A DNA stretch of 64,000 nt from Acidimicrobiales bacterium (GCA_030747595.1 JASLKK010000010.1:46061-110060); one strand, 5' to 3'. Shown: positions 51,441 to 60,104, counted from the stretch's first letter. A program made the numbers and translations. The notes: generated by a model from the sequence alone, not told the origin.

Positions 51441-52604
51441 TTGGAGGAATCGGAGGGCGTCTCTCAGCCCGACCTAAGCCATTGGGAAAAGAAGTTGAGT
51501 AGATCATTGCGAACTCCACTGTGCGAAAGGTTGGGGATCGACTTTCCAATCTTCTCGGCCGGAATGGGACCGATCGCCGGACCCGAACTCGTGGCGGCGG
51601 TATCCAACGCAGGTGGGCTTGGAGTGCTTGGTTGCACCTCGATGGCCCCGGAACAGGTACGGACCGTCATCCGCCGCACCCGAGAACTGACCGATCGACC
51701 GTTCGGCGTCGACCTCATCTTGCCGGCCCGTATCGAACAGGACGGAACGAAGATCTCAGATGTTGCTGAGCGGATTCCCATTGAGCACCGCGAGACGGCG
51801 GCCCGTATTGCCACCGAACTGGGTGTCGAGCAGCCAGGTGGAAGTGCCAATCGTGGAACCGGTAGAAACGCGTTGGGGACCGATGCCGAGGCCCAAGTCC
51901 AGGTCATCTTGGAGGAAGGGGTCCCGGTATTCGTCGGTGCCCTCGGCTCACCAGGTTTTGTAGTGGACCGCTTCCACGAAGCCGGAGCAGTGGTGATGTC
52001 GGTGGTCGGCAACACGAAACAGGCTGTCAGCGTCGTAAAGGACGGTGCCGACGTCGTCATCGCACAAGGCACGGAAGGTGGTGGCCATACCGGACACGTC
52101 GGCACTCTCGCCCTTCTTCCCCAGGTGCTCGATGCTGTCGAAGTTCCCGTCGTTGCCGCTGGCGGGATCGGTGATGGTCGCGGCCTGGCGGCTGCCCTTG
52201 TCATGGGTTGTGAAGCCGTGTGGGTAGGAACTCGCTTCCTAGCTACCGAAGAGGCAGGCATCGCTGGTTGGCAGAAGGACGGCCTGGTGGACGCCGCCGA
52301 CCAGTCGCCAGTTATCAGTCGCGCCTACACGGGCAAGCGATTCCGTCTTCTCCCAAACCAGTGGACCAAAGCCTGGGAGGCTGCCGACCTTGACCCACTT
52401 CCCATGCCGTTGCAACCGGTCCTCACCGAGTTGACCCTCGGGCCTTGGGCAACTGACCGCGGTGGCAAGGAAGGAATCTCTATGAACGGTGCCGGCAACA
52501 TCGTTGGCCTCGTCAGGGACGTGGTGCCAGCAGCTGAGGTCGTACACCAGATGATCGCCGATGCCACTGCCCGCCTTGATGGTTTTAGGCCACCCGCCGC
52601 CTGA
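51441..52604 (+). CDS. Nitronate monooxygenase-like (NPD) FMN-dependent oxidoreductase
   Basis: TIM-barrel flavoprotein of the 2-nitropropane dioxygenase/enoyl reductase family. Typical blocks are FPIFSAGMGPIAGPELVAAV, ADVVIAQGTEGGGHTGH and VPVVAAGGIGDGRGLAAAL. Length 387 residues from TTG 51441, but the first 25 residues lack homology and a TTG at 51495 may be the true start. It could act on nitronates or as an oxidoreductase in the pathway controlled by the TetR protein. Confidence 0.87.
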   Translation: MEESEGVSQPDLSHWEKKLSRSLRTPLCERLGIDFPIFSAGMGPIAGPELVAAVSNAGGLGVLGCTSMAPEQVRTVIRRTRELTDRPFGVDLILPARIEQDGTKISDVAERIPIEHRETAARIATELGVEQPGGSANRGTGRNALGTDAEAQVQVILEEGVPVFVGALGSPGFVVDRFHEAGAVVMSVVGNTKQAVSVVKDGADVVIAQGTEGGGHTGHVGTLALLPQVLDAVEVPVVAAGGIGDGRGLAAALVMGCEAVWVGTRFLATEEAGIAGWQKDGLVDAADQSPVISRAYTGKRFRLLPNQWTKAWEAADLDPLPMPLQPVLTELTLGPWATDRGGKEGISMNGAGNIVGLVRDVVPAAEVVHQMIADATARLDGFRPPAA

Positions 52605-52669
52605 ACACCCACCTGTACCCTGACAACCGGTGGTCGACCGCGTTTCACACCGGGTTTCGCACCGCCGCC

Positions 52670-52742
52670 GGGTCGCTAGCTCATCGGGTAGAGCAGGGGA
52701 CTTTTAATCCCAAGGTGCCGGGTTCGAGCCCCGGGCGACCCA
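52670..52742 (+). tRNA. tRNA-Lys (anticodon UUU)
   Basis: A 73-nt cloverleaf: acceptor stem GGGTCGC pairs with GCGACCC (52735-52741), the anticodon loop CTTTTAA lies at 52701-52707 with TTT at 52703-52705, and the T arm holds GGTTCGAGCC. CCA is not encoded. It lies between the accessory region and the convergent GH3 gene. Confidence 0.93.
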
Positions 52743-52746
52743 CTAG

Positions 52747-54030
52747 TCAACCCCCATCATGGACGCTGCCTGCCAACGTGCACGGGTTGACGTTCCGCAG
52801 GGCAAGCACCCGTTCGACGGCCTCGTCCAACCAGCGTTCGTCCAACGAACCGTCGTCAAGGGCGGACAACAGACCCCACGCGACGGGCACCACGTTGGCC
52901 AGGCCACCGATAATCAGTAGGTCTGCGCCAGCAATGAGGGCGAGGCGGGCCGCGGTGGCCACGTCGACCAGGTCGGCGACAGCTCCCATGGCCAGATCGT
53001 CAGTAACCACCACCCCATCGAAGGCCAGATCGCCCCGCAGCACGCCGGTGATGGCGGACGGTGAGAGGGTGGCCGGCACCCCGTCAGTCAGGCCGGGCAC
53101 CACCAGATGGCCGACCATGACCGCCGCACCGTCTGGAACCAGGGCAAACGGGAGCAGGTCGACCTCCCACAGGTCCTCGAGTGCTGGCGTGGTGGTCAAC
53201 TCGTCGTGACTGTCGGCGTTGGCCCGACCGTGGCCTGGGAAGTGCTTAACCACCGGCACGAGGCCGCCGGCCAGCACCCCTTCGGCAAAGGCAATGCCGT
53301 GGGTGGATACCACCTCAGGGTCGTCAGAGAACGACCGGTCGCCAATGCCTGGTGCGGCGCCCACGTCGAGCACCGGGGCGAGGTTCACCGTGACTCCCAA
53401 GGCACGCAGTGCCTCTGCCCGGTCCCTTGCCAACGCACGCACCTCGTCAACGGGAAGAGCCCCCATGGCGGCAGCCGAGGGCATCGACCCGAGCACGGAC
53501 TCGAACCGCTGAACCCGACCACCTTCCTCGTCAACGGCCACCACTACTGGCCCGGTAGCCGATGCAGCCTGCACAGCGGCCACCGCAGCCGAGAAGCCGT
53601 CTCCCACCGGACCTGCCATCACCACTCCGGCCACCAGACCTCGCCCAGCGAGATCGACCACCACCGGGAGTTCAGCCTGGGAAGCGATGGGCAGGAGCAC
53701 CTGACCGATCCGGAGTCCGACGGGCAGACCGCCCACGCACTCGGCTGCGGTGGGGCCCGCCGGAAGAGTCGTCGACGTGGTCGTCGCGATAGTCGACGGC
53801 GGCGTGGTCGGAGGGGTAACGACGGTGGTCGTGGGGACGGTGACCGACACGACCAACGTGGTTGTCACCGACACCGAGGTAGTCGAGGGCGGAGCCACCT
53901 CCGGCGCGGTGGTCGAGGGCGGAGCCACCTCCGACGAGGTACCACAGCCTCCCGCTATCAACGCCAACATCAGGGCCAGCGACACCAGCGGCATCCTCGG
54001 CAGGCAATCAACTCCCAAGCCGTGTCGCAT
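52747..54030 (-). CDS. GH3 family beta-N-acetylhexosaminidase-like lipoprotein (NagZ-like)
   Basis: Glycoside hydrolase family 3 enzyme. A signal peptide with lipobox LIAGGC (C29) is followed by a Thr/Pro/Val-rich linker (about 33-85) and a (beta/alpha)8 domain with VVKHFPGHG..DSH and the nucleophile region VVTDDLAMGAV. NagZ enzymes cleave GlcNAc from muropeptides; this one should sit outside the membrane. Length 427 residues from ATG 54030; ATG 53994 is also possible. The open frame further upstream is noise over the divergent gene. Confidence 0.9.
   Translation of the reverse strand: MRHGLGVDCLPRMPLVSLALMLALIAGGCGTSSEVAPPSTTAPEVAPPSTTSVSVTTTLVVSVTVPTTTVVTPPTTPPSTIATTTSTTLPAGPTAAECVGGLPVGLRIGQVLLPIASQAELPVVVDLAGRGLVAGVVMAGPVGDGFSAAVAAVQAASATGPVVVAVDEEGGRVQRFESVLGSMPSAAAMGALPVDEVRALARDRAEALRALGVTVNLAPVLDVGAAPGIGDRSFSDDPEVVSTHGIAFAEGVLAGGLVPVVKHFPGHGRANADSHDELTTTPALEDLWEVDLLPFALVPDGAAVMVGHLVVPGLTDGVPATLSPSAITGVLRGDLAFDGVVVTDDLAMGAVADLVDVATAARLALIAGADLLIIGGLANVVPVAWGLLSALDDGSLDERWLDEAVERVLALRNVNPCTLAGSVHDGG
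53882..53933. repeat. Two-copy 30-bp-period repeat in the GH3 linker
   Basis: The 22-bp unit starting GTCGAGGGCGGAGCC occurs at 53882-53903 and again at 53912-53933. It encodes a 10-residue repeat (EVAPPSTT...) in the low-complexity linker, so length variation between strains is likely. Confidence 0.75.
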
Positions 54031-54126
54031 CCGGCCAGTGGACCATAGATCCGACCCGGCCGGGCCGCGGGTGTGAGCTGACGGGTCCGACCGTCCAATG
54101 GCCGGCCTCCCGCCTAGCGTGGGGTC

Positions 54127-54852
54127 ATGCGCACTCTGGTGGTGATGCTGCTCGCTGGAATCACCGTCATGGCTGTCCTCTTCTTCGGCCTCGGCGGAAA
54201 CCCGACCGACGAGATCGTCATCCTGCCGGTTGCCTCGACCACGCTGGCCCCGGCGACAACCCCAACAACTGACGCCGCCAACATGTCCGACAGCGACACC
54301 CTGATCGCCGTTACCACCACCGTCGGAATGGTCGAGGCGACCCTGCCCACCGAGCCGATGGGCACGCTGGCTCCGGTCGAGGGTCTGGGCGTGCCCACTC
54401 TGAACGCCGCCTCGTCGGTGAGCACCGTGGGCATCGACCGGGTCATGTTCGGCATGACACTCCACGACGCTCAGGTGGCAGCCGGTAGCCAGTTCACCCC
54501 CATCACCCCGGTGGGCCACTGCTTTCTCGTCGTTCCAGAAGCCGGCCAGGCCGGACTCACGTTCTGGGTGGTGGCCGGCACCGTCGAGCGGGTCGACGTC
54601 GACACCCGCACCATCACCACCCGCTCAGGCGCCGGCATCGGCGATACCGAGGAACGCATCCGGGAACTGTTCGGTGAACGCATCCACACCACCGCCCTCC
54701 CCGACGGTTCGGGGAACCTGCTGGCCTACGTCCCCAAGGACGTGGCCGACGCCACCTACCGGGTGATGTTCTTGTCCAACGGCCTCCAGATCACGCGGGT
54801 CTGGGCCGGCCGTCTCCCGTGGGCCGAAGAAATCGGCGGCTGCCCCGGCTGA
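54127..54852 (+). CDS. Membrane-anchored extracytoplasmic protein of unknown function
   Basis: Function unknown. The 241-residue protein has an N-terminal helix (about 4-22, VVMLLAGITVMAVLFFGLGG), a Thr/Ala-rich linker and a globular part with TVGIDRVMFGMTLHDAQVAAG, and RIRELFGERI, features of the secreted helix-turn folds that follow anchors in actinobacteria. It diverges from the GH3 gene by about 96 bp; both carry similar Thr-rich linkers, so both probably sit at the cell surface. Confidence 0.75.
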   Translation: MRTLVVMLLAGITVMAVLFFGLGGNPTDEIVILPVASTTLAPATTPTTDAANMSDSDTLIAVTTTVGMVEATLPTEPMGTLAPVEGLGVPTLNAASSVSTVGIDRVMFGMTLHDAQVAAGSQFTPITPVGHCFLVVPEAGQAGLTFWVVAGTVERVDVDTRTITTRSGAGIGDTEERIRELFGERIHTTALPDGSGNLLAYVPKDVADATYRVMFLSNGLQITRVWAGRLPWAEEIGGCPG

Positions 54853-54871
54853 GCCCCCCTTTCGCTGCCGG

Positions 54872-55375
54872 TCAGTACCCCTCGGGTAGGTCATGGATGT
54901 ACTCCCCACAACTCACGAACACCGCGCCGTACCCGAGTCGTTCCCCTACCCCGGATTCCAGGTCAAGGCCGCGGATCCATTCGATGGCCCCTGCGCTGAT
55001 GGTTCCGTCATGGACGAACACCTCGAGCGGCCCATCCAATGACGCTTCGTAGCGCACCGAACCACCGATGGTGAGGCCCACGTACGGCTGACCGAGGAAC
55101 CCTTGGATTAGGGCCTCTACCGGTTGGCCGCTATCCGGGTGTTGGCCCACCCCGATGGCTACCACGTCACCAGCCCCCGGCGAGTAACAGGAGAACTCGA
55201 GGTCCAGCGTCAGGTCACCGACCTGGATCCAACCGTTGGTCGCTACATCGGACGCCGTTGTCGTTGTCGACGCCGACGCCGTTGTGGACCCCGGGGGACC
55301 TTCACCCAGACCATCACCGCCACACGCGGCACAAGCCAGAAACACGACCAACACCATCGACGAAACCCGCCTCAT
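54872..55375 (-). CDS. Putative lipoprotein of unknown function
   Basis: A 167-residue exported protein. It starts MRRVSSMVLVVFLACAACGG, with C15 or C18 as lipidation site, then a Thr/Ser-rich linker and a beta-rich domain with two Cys (FSCYSPG and VSCGEYIHD) that may form a disulfide. Function unknown. Its start overlaps the DUF4031 stop by 4 bp. Confidence 0.72.
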   Translation of the reverse strand: MRRVSSMVLVVFLACAACGGDGLGEGPPGSTTASASTTTTASDVATNGWIQVGDLTLDLEFSCYSPGAGDVVAIGVGQHPDSGQPVEALIQGFLGQPYVGLTIGGSVRYEASLDGPLEVFVHDGTISAGAIEWIRGLDLESGVGERLGYGAVFVSCGEYIHDLPEGY

Positions 55376-55938
55376 CGCGTCTCCCTCCGACGTGGGGTCA
55401 ACAACTCGACCAAACGGTCGTCATGGCACCGGACCTCCACACCTGCGGGCACGTCGCCCACCAGCACCACGCCCTCGTCGTCGTCCACCACCAGAGCGAC
55501 TTCCGCCCATCGCTGAGAAACCAGTCGATGAAACGCCACCACGTCGACAGACGTCCAACGCGCGTCTACCCCTTGAAATGCCTCGGCTAGATCACCCGGC
55601 ACTACCAGATCCATCGAACCGAGGTCAGGTCGGCTCCCCGGAGCCGACCACCGGCCAACCTCCTCCCACGAACCCGGTCGATCTGGAGCGGCAAGACGGA
55701 GCCCGGCAGCCCGCAAGCGCCGAACCAGGTCCCGCCCACGGACCGCCTCGGCGCCCAAGGCAAGGGCCCGCTCACGCACGTCTGTGGGGATGTCGTAGTG
55801 GTCTCCTTGGAAAGCCATACGCCGCAGGCCCAGACGACGGGCGAACGCGTGTAGCTCGGCGACGCTCTCGTCGCTCACCAGGTGCGCCCATCGGGCGCCC
55901 CGCCAGGGCCACACGGCCTCATCGACCAGCACGGTCAT
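55372..55938 (-). CDS. DUF4031 domain-containing protein
   Basis: Protein of unknown function in a family confined mainly to actinobacteria. It begins MTVLVDEAVWPWRGARWAHL and continues with SDESVAELHAFARRLGL and FQGDHYDIP, which match the DUF4031 pattern closely. 188 residues from ATG 55938; a longer open frame upstream has no support. The His/Asp-rich blocks hint at a metal-dependent hydrolase, but this is unproven. It diverges from the gene at 56035. Confidence 0.85.
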   Translation of the reverse strand: MTVLVDEAVWPWRGARWAHLVSDESVAELHAFARRLGLRRMAFQGDHYDIPTDVRERALALGAEAVRGRDLVRRLRAAGLRLAAPDRPGSWEEVGRWSAPGSRPDLGSMDLVVPGDLAEAFQGVDARWTSVDVVAFHRLVSQRWAEVALVVDDDEGVVLVGDVPAGVEVRCHDDRLVELLTPRRRETR

Positions 55939-56034
55939 ACCGACGATGTTGCCCGACCTGCAGCCCTCGCCGCCACCTTCGCCGTCGATCAGACCGACAC
56001 CGCGCCCGCGCCAATGAGATGGGAGACTCGCCCC

Positions 56035-56322
56035 ATGGCGCGCAGTTCTCAGCGGGACGATCTCGAGGCAGTGACCCTTCGCCTTCCCGCGTCTCGACCG
56101 GTCGGTGATCTGCCGCGGGTTGGCTTGGCCTCCCTGTTGCGGATCCACCGGATCGAACCGTCCGAGATCGGCGACCTGGCCTCGTCGCTCCAGGAAATGG
56201 CCGCCGAGATGACCGGCGCGGGCTCCGACGTAGTGATCGACTACCGGGTGTCAGCCTCCGAGGTAGCCATCGATCTCACTGGCGACGGCCGCACCCTTCG
56301 AATCAGCGCGCCGCGTTCCTAG
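56035..56322 (+). CDS. Small hypothetical protein
   Basis: Function unknown. A 95-residue soluble protein from ATG 56035. Predicted order is a helix (IEPSEIGDLASSLQEMAAEM) between beta-type segments (VTLRLPASRPV, VVIDYRVSASEVAIDL). Its 3' end overlaps the convergent methyltransferase gene by 20 bp. A fold related to anti-sigma/ATPase fragments was considered but not supported. Confidence 0.55.
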   Translation: MARSSQRDDLEAVTLRLPASRPVGDLPRVGLASLLRIHRIEPSEIGDLASSLQEMAAEMTGAGSDVVIDYRVSASEVAIDLTGDGRTLRISAPRS

Positions 56323-56980
56323 ATTCTCGACGCACCACAGCCCACGTGGCTTCACCTACGGTCGAGGTGACGGCCCGCCACGACGATCCGGTGGCCGATT
56401 CGAGCGACGCCACCACTGCCTCACATGACAGGTGGATCGGCGTCTCCGGTCCCCGGCTATTCACCCAGACCACGAAACCGTCGTCAGCTAGGCACCGGTC
56501 GACCTCAGCGGCGAACAGGAACATGTTCTGCAGGATCAGGACGTCGACGATGCTGTCGGCCAAAGGCAGAGCTGAACCATCGGCGCACATCAGCGGTGGC
56601 GCTCCGTCCACCGCGTGGCTGAGCATCCCCCACGAAAGGTCAGCCGCCACGTAGCAATCGAACCGATCCCGCAGGTCACGTGCCGATATGCACGTCCCGG
56701 CACCCAGCTCGAGCACCGTCCGCCCGGCCACCGCTCCCCGGTCCAGGGCATCCAGTAACGGCGCGTTGCGACTCGGATGGTCACGGGTCGCCGTCCAGTC
56801 CGGGGCCAGTGAGTCAAACAACGTCCGGACCTCACCGACCAGCGAGCCGTCCCATGTGCCCGCTTCAACACCGGCTCCGGCCACCAGTTCGGTGACCTCG
56901 CGCATCCGGTGGTTGACCACTGTTCCCCGGGTGCCCTCGTCGACCCCGTCAAGGCCAGGCAGTTCCTCGATCGTGCCCAC
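56303..56980 (-). CDS. SAM-dependent methyltransferase
   Basis: Class I methyltransferase, 225 residues. The SAM motif I is VLELGAGTCISARDL, motif II is CYVAADLSWGMLSHA and a later motif is DGSALPLADSIVDVLI. Substrate unknown. It lies 17 bp after dut on the same strand. Confidence 0.87.
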   Translation of the reverse strand: MGTIEELPGLDGVDEGTRGTVVNHRMREVTELVAGAGVEAGTWDGSLVGEVRTLFDSLAPDWTATRDHPSRNAPLLDALDRGAVAGRTVLELGAGTCISARDLRDRFDCYVAADLSWGMLSHAVDGAPPLMCADGSALPLADSIVDVLILQNMFLFAAEVDRCLADDGFVVWVNSRGPETPIHLSCEAVVASLESATGSSWRAVTSTVGEATWAVVRRESRNAAR

Positions 56981-56997
56981 GTACCGGACCGTTGGAG

Positions 56998-57435
56998 TCA
57001 GCGGCCGGTCGACCCGAAGCCGCCCTCGCCCCGTTCAGATGGAGGGAGCTCGTCGACCTCGGCGAATCGGCATTCCTCGACCCGCTGGATCACCAGTTGG
57101 GCGATGCGTTCGCCGCGAACCACTTCAAAGGGATCGGCGGGATCGGTGTTGACGAGCAGGACCTTCAGCTCCCCCCGGTAGCCCGAGTCGATGAGGCCCG
57201 GCGTGTTCAGACAGGTCACGCCGTGTTTCAGCGCCAGACCGCTGCGGGGCTGAACGAACCCGGCGTACCCCCAAGGGATGGCGATGGCCGCGCCGGTGGA
57301 CACCAGGGCGCGACCCCCGCCGGGCGCCAACGTGACGTCCTCGGCGGCCACCAGATCCGCTCCAGCGTCACCCTCGCGGGCATAGGTCGGAAGGGGCAGG
57401 TCATCAACCAGTCGAAGCAGGGGAATCTTGAGCAC
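56998..57435 (-). CDS. dut: dUTP diphosphatase
   Basis: Hydrolyses dUTP to dUMP, keeping uracil out of DNA. The five motifs are all present: [43 protein letters not shown] and EGGFGSTG at the C-terminus. 145 residues from GTG 57435; the open frame upstream lacks homology. It is the homotrimeric all-beta type. Confidence 0.95.
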   Translation of the reverse strand: MLKIPLLRLVDDLPLPTYAREGDAGADLVAAEDVTLAPGGGRALVSTGAAIAIPWGYAGFVQPRSGLALKHGVTCLNTPGLIDSGYRGELKVLLVNTDPADPFEVVRGERIAQLVIQRVEECRFAEVDELPPSERGEGGFGSTGR

Positions 57436-57530
57436 GGCGGCGACCCTAGCCCCCGACCCCAGCCCACTCACCGGCTGGTCCCGGGCTGGCGCCGGACTGA
57501 GGCAAGGCATGACGCCCTAGGATCGGCGCC

Positions 57531-58076
57531 GTGCTGGCATGGATGGACCTCGAGATGACCGGACTGGATCTCGAGTCCGACGTAATCGTCGAGATCGCGA
57601 CCCTGGTCACCGACGACGACCTCACCATCGTGGCCGAGGGCCCGGACCTGGTGGTCCACCAGCCACCCGAGGTTCTGGACCGCATGGGCGACTTCGTGAG
57701 GACCATGCACACCAAGAGCGGCCTGCTGGACGCCATTACCGCCTCGTCAACCACGTTGGCCGAAGCTGGCGATGCCACGATGGCCTTCCTCAAGCAACAT
57801 ATTCCCGAAGCCCAAACCGTGCCGCTGTGCGGCAACTCGATCGGTACCGACCGACGCTTCCTACTCCGTTGGCTTCCCGAGATCGAGGAGTTCCTGCACT
57901 ACCGGTCGGTCGACGTGTCGACTGTCAAGGAACTAGCCCGGCGCTGGCACCCGGAGGCCGTCAAGTCGGCACCCGAGAAGGCCGGCGGCCACCGGGCCAT
58001 GGACGACATCCGGGAATCGGTGGCCGAACTGCGCCACTACCGAGCGGCGCTCTTTCCCTCCTCGCCCGACGCCTGA
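57531..58076 (+). CDS. orn: Oligoribonuclease
   Basis: DEDDh 3'-5' exoribonuclease that degrades 2-5 nt RNA fragments and recycles pGpG. It starts MLAWMDLEMTGLD (D and E of the first motif), with CGNSIGTDRRFLLRWLPEI and GGHRAMDDIRES completing the site. 181 residues from GTG 57531. It diverges from dut. Confidence 0.96.
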   Translation: MLAWMDLEMTGLDLESDVIVEIATLVTDDDLTIVAEGPDLVVHQPPEVLDRMGDFVRTMHTKSGLLDAITASSTTLAEAGDATMAFLKQHIPEAQTVPLCGNSIGTDRRFLLRWLPEIEEFLHYRSVDVSTVKELARRWHPEAVKSAPEKAGGHRAMDDIRESVAELRHYRAALFPSSPDA

Positions 58077-58147
58077 ACTCGTCCGGCGCCCATTGCTGGC
58101 CCAGCGCCGCTTGGGCCCGTTCAGAGGCCCCCTCCTATGGTGACGCC

Positions 58148-59251
58148 GTGACCGACCCCTCCTGTTCCCATACCGATCAGCCACAAGATCGGCCGGTCCG
58201 GCAGGAGCAGGAACCAGCCTCGACCGAGGTCACCGAACTGGCCTCCGGGCTATACCGGCTTCAGCTCCCTATCTCGATGCCCGGCCTCGGCCACGTCAAC
58301 TGTTACGCGCTTGAGGACACCGACGGATTCACCCTGGTGGACCCCGGCCTGCCCAGCCTCGAGTCGTGGAACGCCCTCGGCCACCTTCTGGCTCAGCTGG
58401 GCACCGACCACAGTCGGGTCCACACCGCGGTGGTCACCCACAGTCACCCCGATCACTTCGGCGGTGTACACCGTCTCCGCGATGACCACGGCACCCGGGT
58501 CCTTACCCACGCCGACTTCCGATCGGTGTGGATGGACATGGCGATCGACGAGGAGATGGACTCCGGCGACCTGGATCTGGCCGACGACGAGGACCTCGAA
58601 CGGGTCCGATCCATGATGAGCCGCCCCACCCCATGGGGCGCTACCCGATCCGCACCACCGGCCACTGAACTTCGCAAGTGGTCGGAGATGGACGTGACCG
58701 GTGGATCGAAGTCATGGCGTGTCCCCGAGCCGTCCGACACGGTGGTCGACGGCGAGGAGGTCTTGCTCGGCGGGCGAACCTGGCTGGCCGTCCACACCCC
58801 GGGCCACACGCACGACCACCTCTGCCTCTACGACCCGGCCGACGGGATCCTGCTCTCGGGAGACCACGTACTACCTACCATCACCCCCCACATCAACGGC
58901 ATCGGCCCAATGGACGATCCGTTGGCCACCTTCTTCCGCTCGTTGGAACGGATGAAGGAGCTCCCCGGGCTGGAGCACGTCCTACCGGCGCACGGTCACC
59001 CGTTCACCAACGTGGCCGAGAGGGTGGACCACATCATCGACCACCACGGGGAACGTCTCGACGTCATCCGTGAGGCCGGCGAAGACATGGGATCAGGCAC
59101 CGTGGAAGCCTTCATGCAACGACTCTTCAAGGAGCGTTCGTGGGGCGACATGGCGGCTAGCGAGACCTACGCCCACCTCGAGCACCTGCGAATCCTGGGC
59201 CAGGCGACCCGGGACGAAGTCGCAGGTCAGACAATGTATTCGACCAGCTGA
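58148..59251 (+). CDS. MBL-fold metallo-hydrolase (glyoxalase II-like)
   Basis: A 367-residue MBL protein with THSHPDHFGGV (HxHxDH), HTPGHTHDHLCLY and SGDHVLP as further metal-site blocks, and AHGHPFTNVAERVDHI near the end. The C-terminal helical extension (about 290-367) is seen in MBL proteins that act on acyl-CoA or lactone-type substrates. Start at GTG 58148. It follows orn by 71 bp and precedes the WhiB leader. Confidence 0.9.
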   Translation: MTDPSCSHTDQPQDRPVRQEQEPASTEVTELASGLYRLQLPISMPGLGHVNCYALEDTDGFTLVDPGLPSLESWNALGHLLAQLGTDHSRVHTAVVTHSHPDHFGGVHRLRDDHGTRVLTHADFRSVWMDMAIDEEMDSGDLDLADDEDLERVRSMMSRPTPWGATRSAPPATELRKWSEMDVTGGSKSWRVPEPSDTVVDGEEVLLGGRTWLAVHTPGHTHDHLCLYDPADGILLSGDHVLPTITPHINGIGPMDDPLATFFRSLERMKELPGLEHVLPAHGHPFTNVAERVDHIIDHHGERLDVIREAGEDMGSGTVEAFMQRLFKERSWGDMAASETYAHLEHLRILGQATRDEVAGQTMYSTS

Positions 59252-59295
59252 TTTAATCATTTGACCGAGGTAACCCCGGTCGACTCGGATGGAGA

Positions 59296-59330
59296 CCGGT
59301 CAGACGCCTCTATCGTGGATGTCTGACCGG
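59296..59330. repeat. Long inverted repeat upstream of the WhiB leader ORF
   Basis: CCGGTCAGAC (59296-59305) and GTCTGACCGG (59321-59330) are perfect 10-bp arms around 15 bp. There is no T-run, so this is more likely a protein-binding site in the promoter region, or a leader hairpin, than a terminator. Confidence 0.45.
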
Positions 59331-59372
59331 GTGGCAACCGCCGCCCATCTACCCAGCCACAGGACAGTTTCC

Positions 59373-59564
59373 ATGTACGAGCTTCACTGCCATCGCCACG
59401 GCCTTTCGGCCGGCGTGCACGTGTCCTCGTCGCGCCTGCATACGGCTCATCACTCGGTGAAGCCGAGTATTTCGTGGCATGTCGATTCCTCGACGTTCAT
59501 GAACACCTATCGGACCACCGGTTTCACCAAGACCGGCCAGCGGCCCCGGGGAGCGAACAGCTGA
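59373..59564 (+). CDS. Leader ORF upstream of the WhiB gene
   Basis: A 63-codon open frame, MYELHCHRHGLSAGVHV at the start and QRPRGANS at the end, with AGGA 9 nt before the ATG. It is followed 26 bp later by an intrinsic terminator and then by a WhiB7-like gene. It shows no homology to known proteins and is rich in His, Ser and Thr. The arrangement matches whiB7 leaders, where translation of an upstream ORF controls read-through. It may act as a sensing leader rather than encode a functional protein. Confidence 0.5.
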   Translation: MYELHCHRHGLSAGVHVSSSRLHTAHHSVKPSISWHVDSSTFMNTYRTTGFTKTGQRPRGANS

Positions 59565-59590
59565 TCAGCTGAACGCAGATCCACCCCCCG

Positions 59591-59627
59591 AGGCCGCCGG
59601 AGAAATCCGGCGGCCTTCTTCGTTTTT
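59591..59627 (+). terminator. Intrinsic terminator before the WhiB gene
   Basis: A perfect 10-bp GC-rich stem AGGCCGCCGG / CCGGCGGCCT with a 6-nt loop AGAAAT, followed by TCTTCGTTTTT. This is the clearest rho-independent terminator in the window. It lies 58 bp before the WhiB start codon, so it can stop the leader transcript. GCGGCC at 59540-59545, inside the leader ORF, can pair with part of the 5' arm (59592-59597) and could serve in an alternative fold. Confidence 0.85.
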
Positions 59628-59685
59628 CAAACCGGTTTTCAAATCCAACTCCCCCAAGACCAGCGACCCAGAGAGCAGCGAGACC

Positions 59686-60024
59686 ATGCAAGAAACACTG
59701 ATCTACGAACGAGAGACCTGGCGCCAACAGGCCGCCTGTGAACGCCTCGGCGTCCCCACCGCGGTCTTCTTCAGCGACGACATCGGGGACATCGTGCAGG
59801 CCAAGAACATCTGCGCCGAATGCCCGGTGCTCGAGTCGTGCCTCGAAGGCGCCATCCGCCGCCGAGAGCCATGGGGCGTGTGGGGCGGACAGCTGTTTCG
59901 TAACGGCCACATCCTGGCCACCAAGCGTCGCCGGGGTCGCCCCTCCAATGTGCCGCGCCCCGAGGAGCAGCTGCCCGTCGTGCCCATCCCGTTGCGCATC
60001 CAGCAGGAGCTGCTCTCGGCTTGA
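59686..60024 (+). CDS. WhiB-family iron-sulfur regulator, WhiB7-like
   Basis: A 112-residue transcriptional regulator with a [4Fe-4S] cluster held by C18, C43, C46 and C52 (CAECPVLESC). The G[IV]WGG turn is GVWGG (64-68) and an AT-hook-like RGRP (83-86) in KRRRGRPSN follows, which is the hallmark that separates WhiB7 from other WhiB proteins. WhiB7 controls intrinsic resistance to ribosome-targeting antibiotics. It sits behind a leader ORF and a terminator. The C-terminal 25 residues are extra compared with mycobacterial WhiB7. Confidence 0.88.
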   Translation: MQETLIYERETWRQQAACERLGVPTAVFFSDDIGDIVQAKNICAECPVLESCLEGAIRRREPWGVWGGQLFRNGHILATKRRRGRPSNVPRPEEQLPVVPIPLRIQQELLSA

Positions 60025-60048
60025 CGCGGCCACCACAAAACAGGTCCC

Positions 60049-60083
60049 GCACCCGGCCGGTTCCCCCTCCTCCGGCCGGGTGC
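60049..60083 (+). terminator. Hairpin terminator after the WhiB gene
   Basis: Perfect 12-bp stem GCACCCGGCCGG / CCGGCCGGGTGC with an 11-nt loop, 24 bp after the WhiB stop codon. No T-run follows; it fits the actinobacterial T-poor type. Confidence 0.6.
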
Positions 60084-60104
60084 CGGCCCACCAGAACGCC
60101 AGAC

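Noticed and set aside
52747..54519. Full-length open frame of 590 codons for the GH3 gene
   Set aside because: The part upstream of 54030 is His/Asp/Arg-rich noise over the divergent gene; the signal peptide with lipobox begins at 54030 or 53994.
57539..59251. Open frame of 570 codons that includes the MBL gene
   Set aside because: The first 200 codons are an out-of-frame shadow of oligoribonuclease; the real MBL gene starts at GTG 58148.
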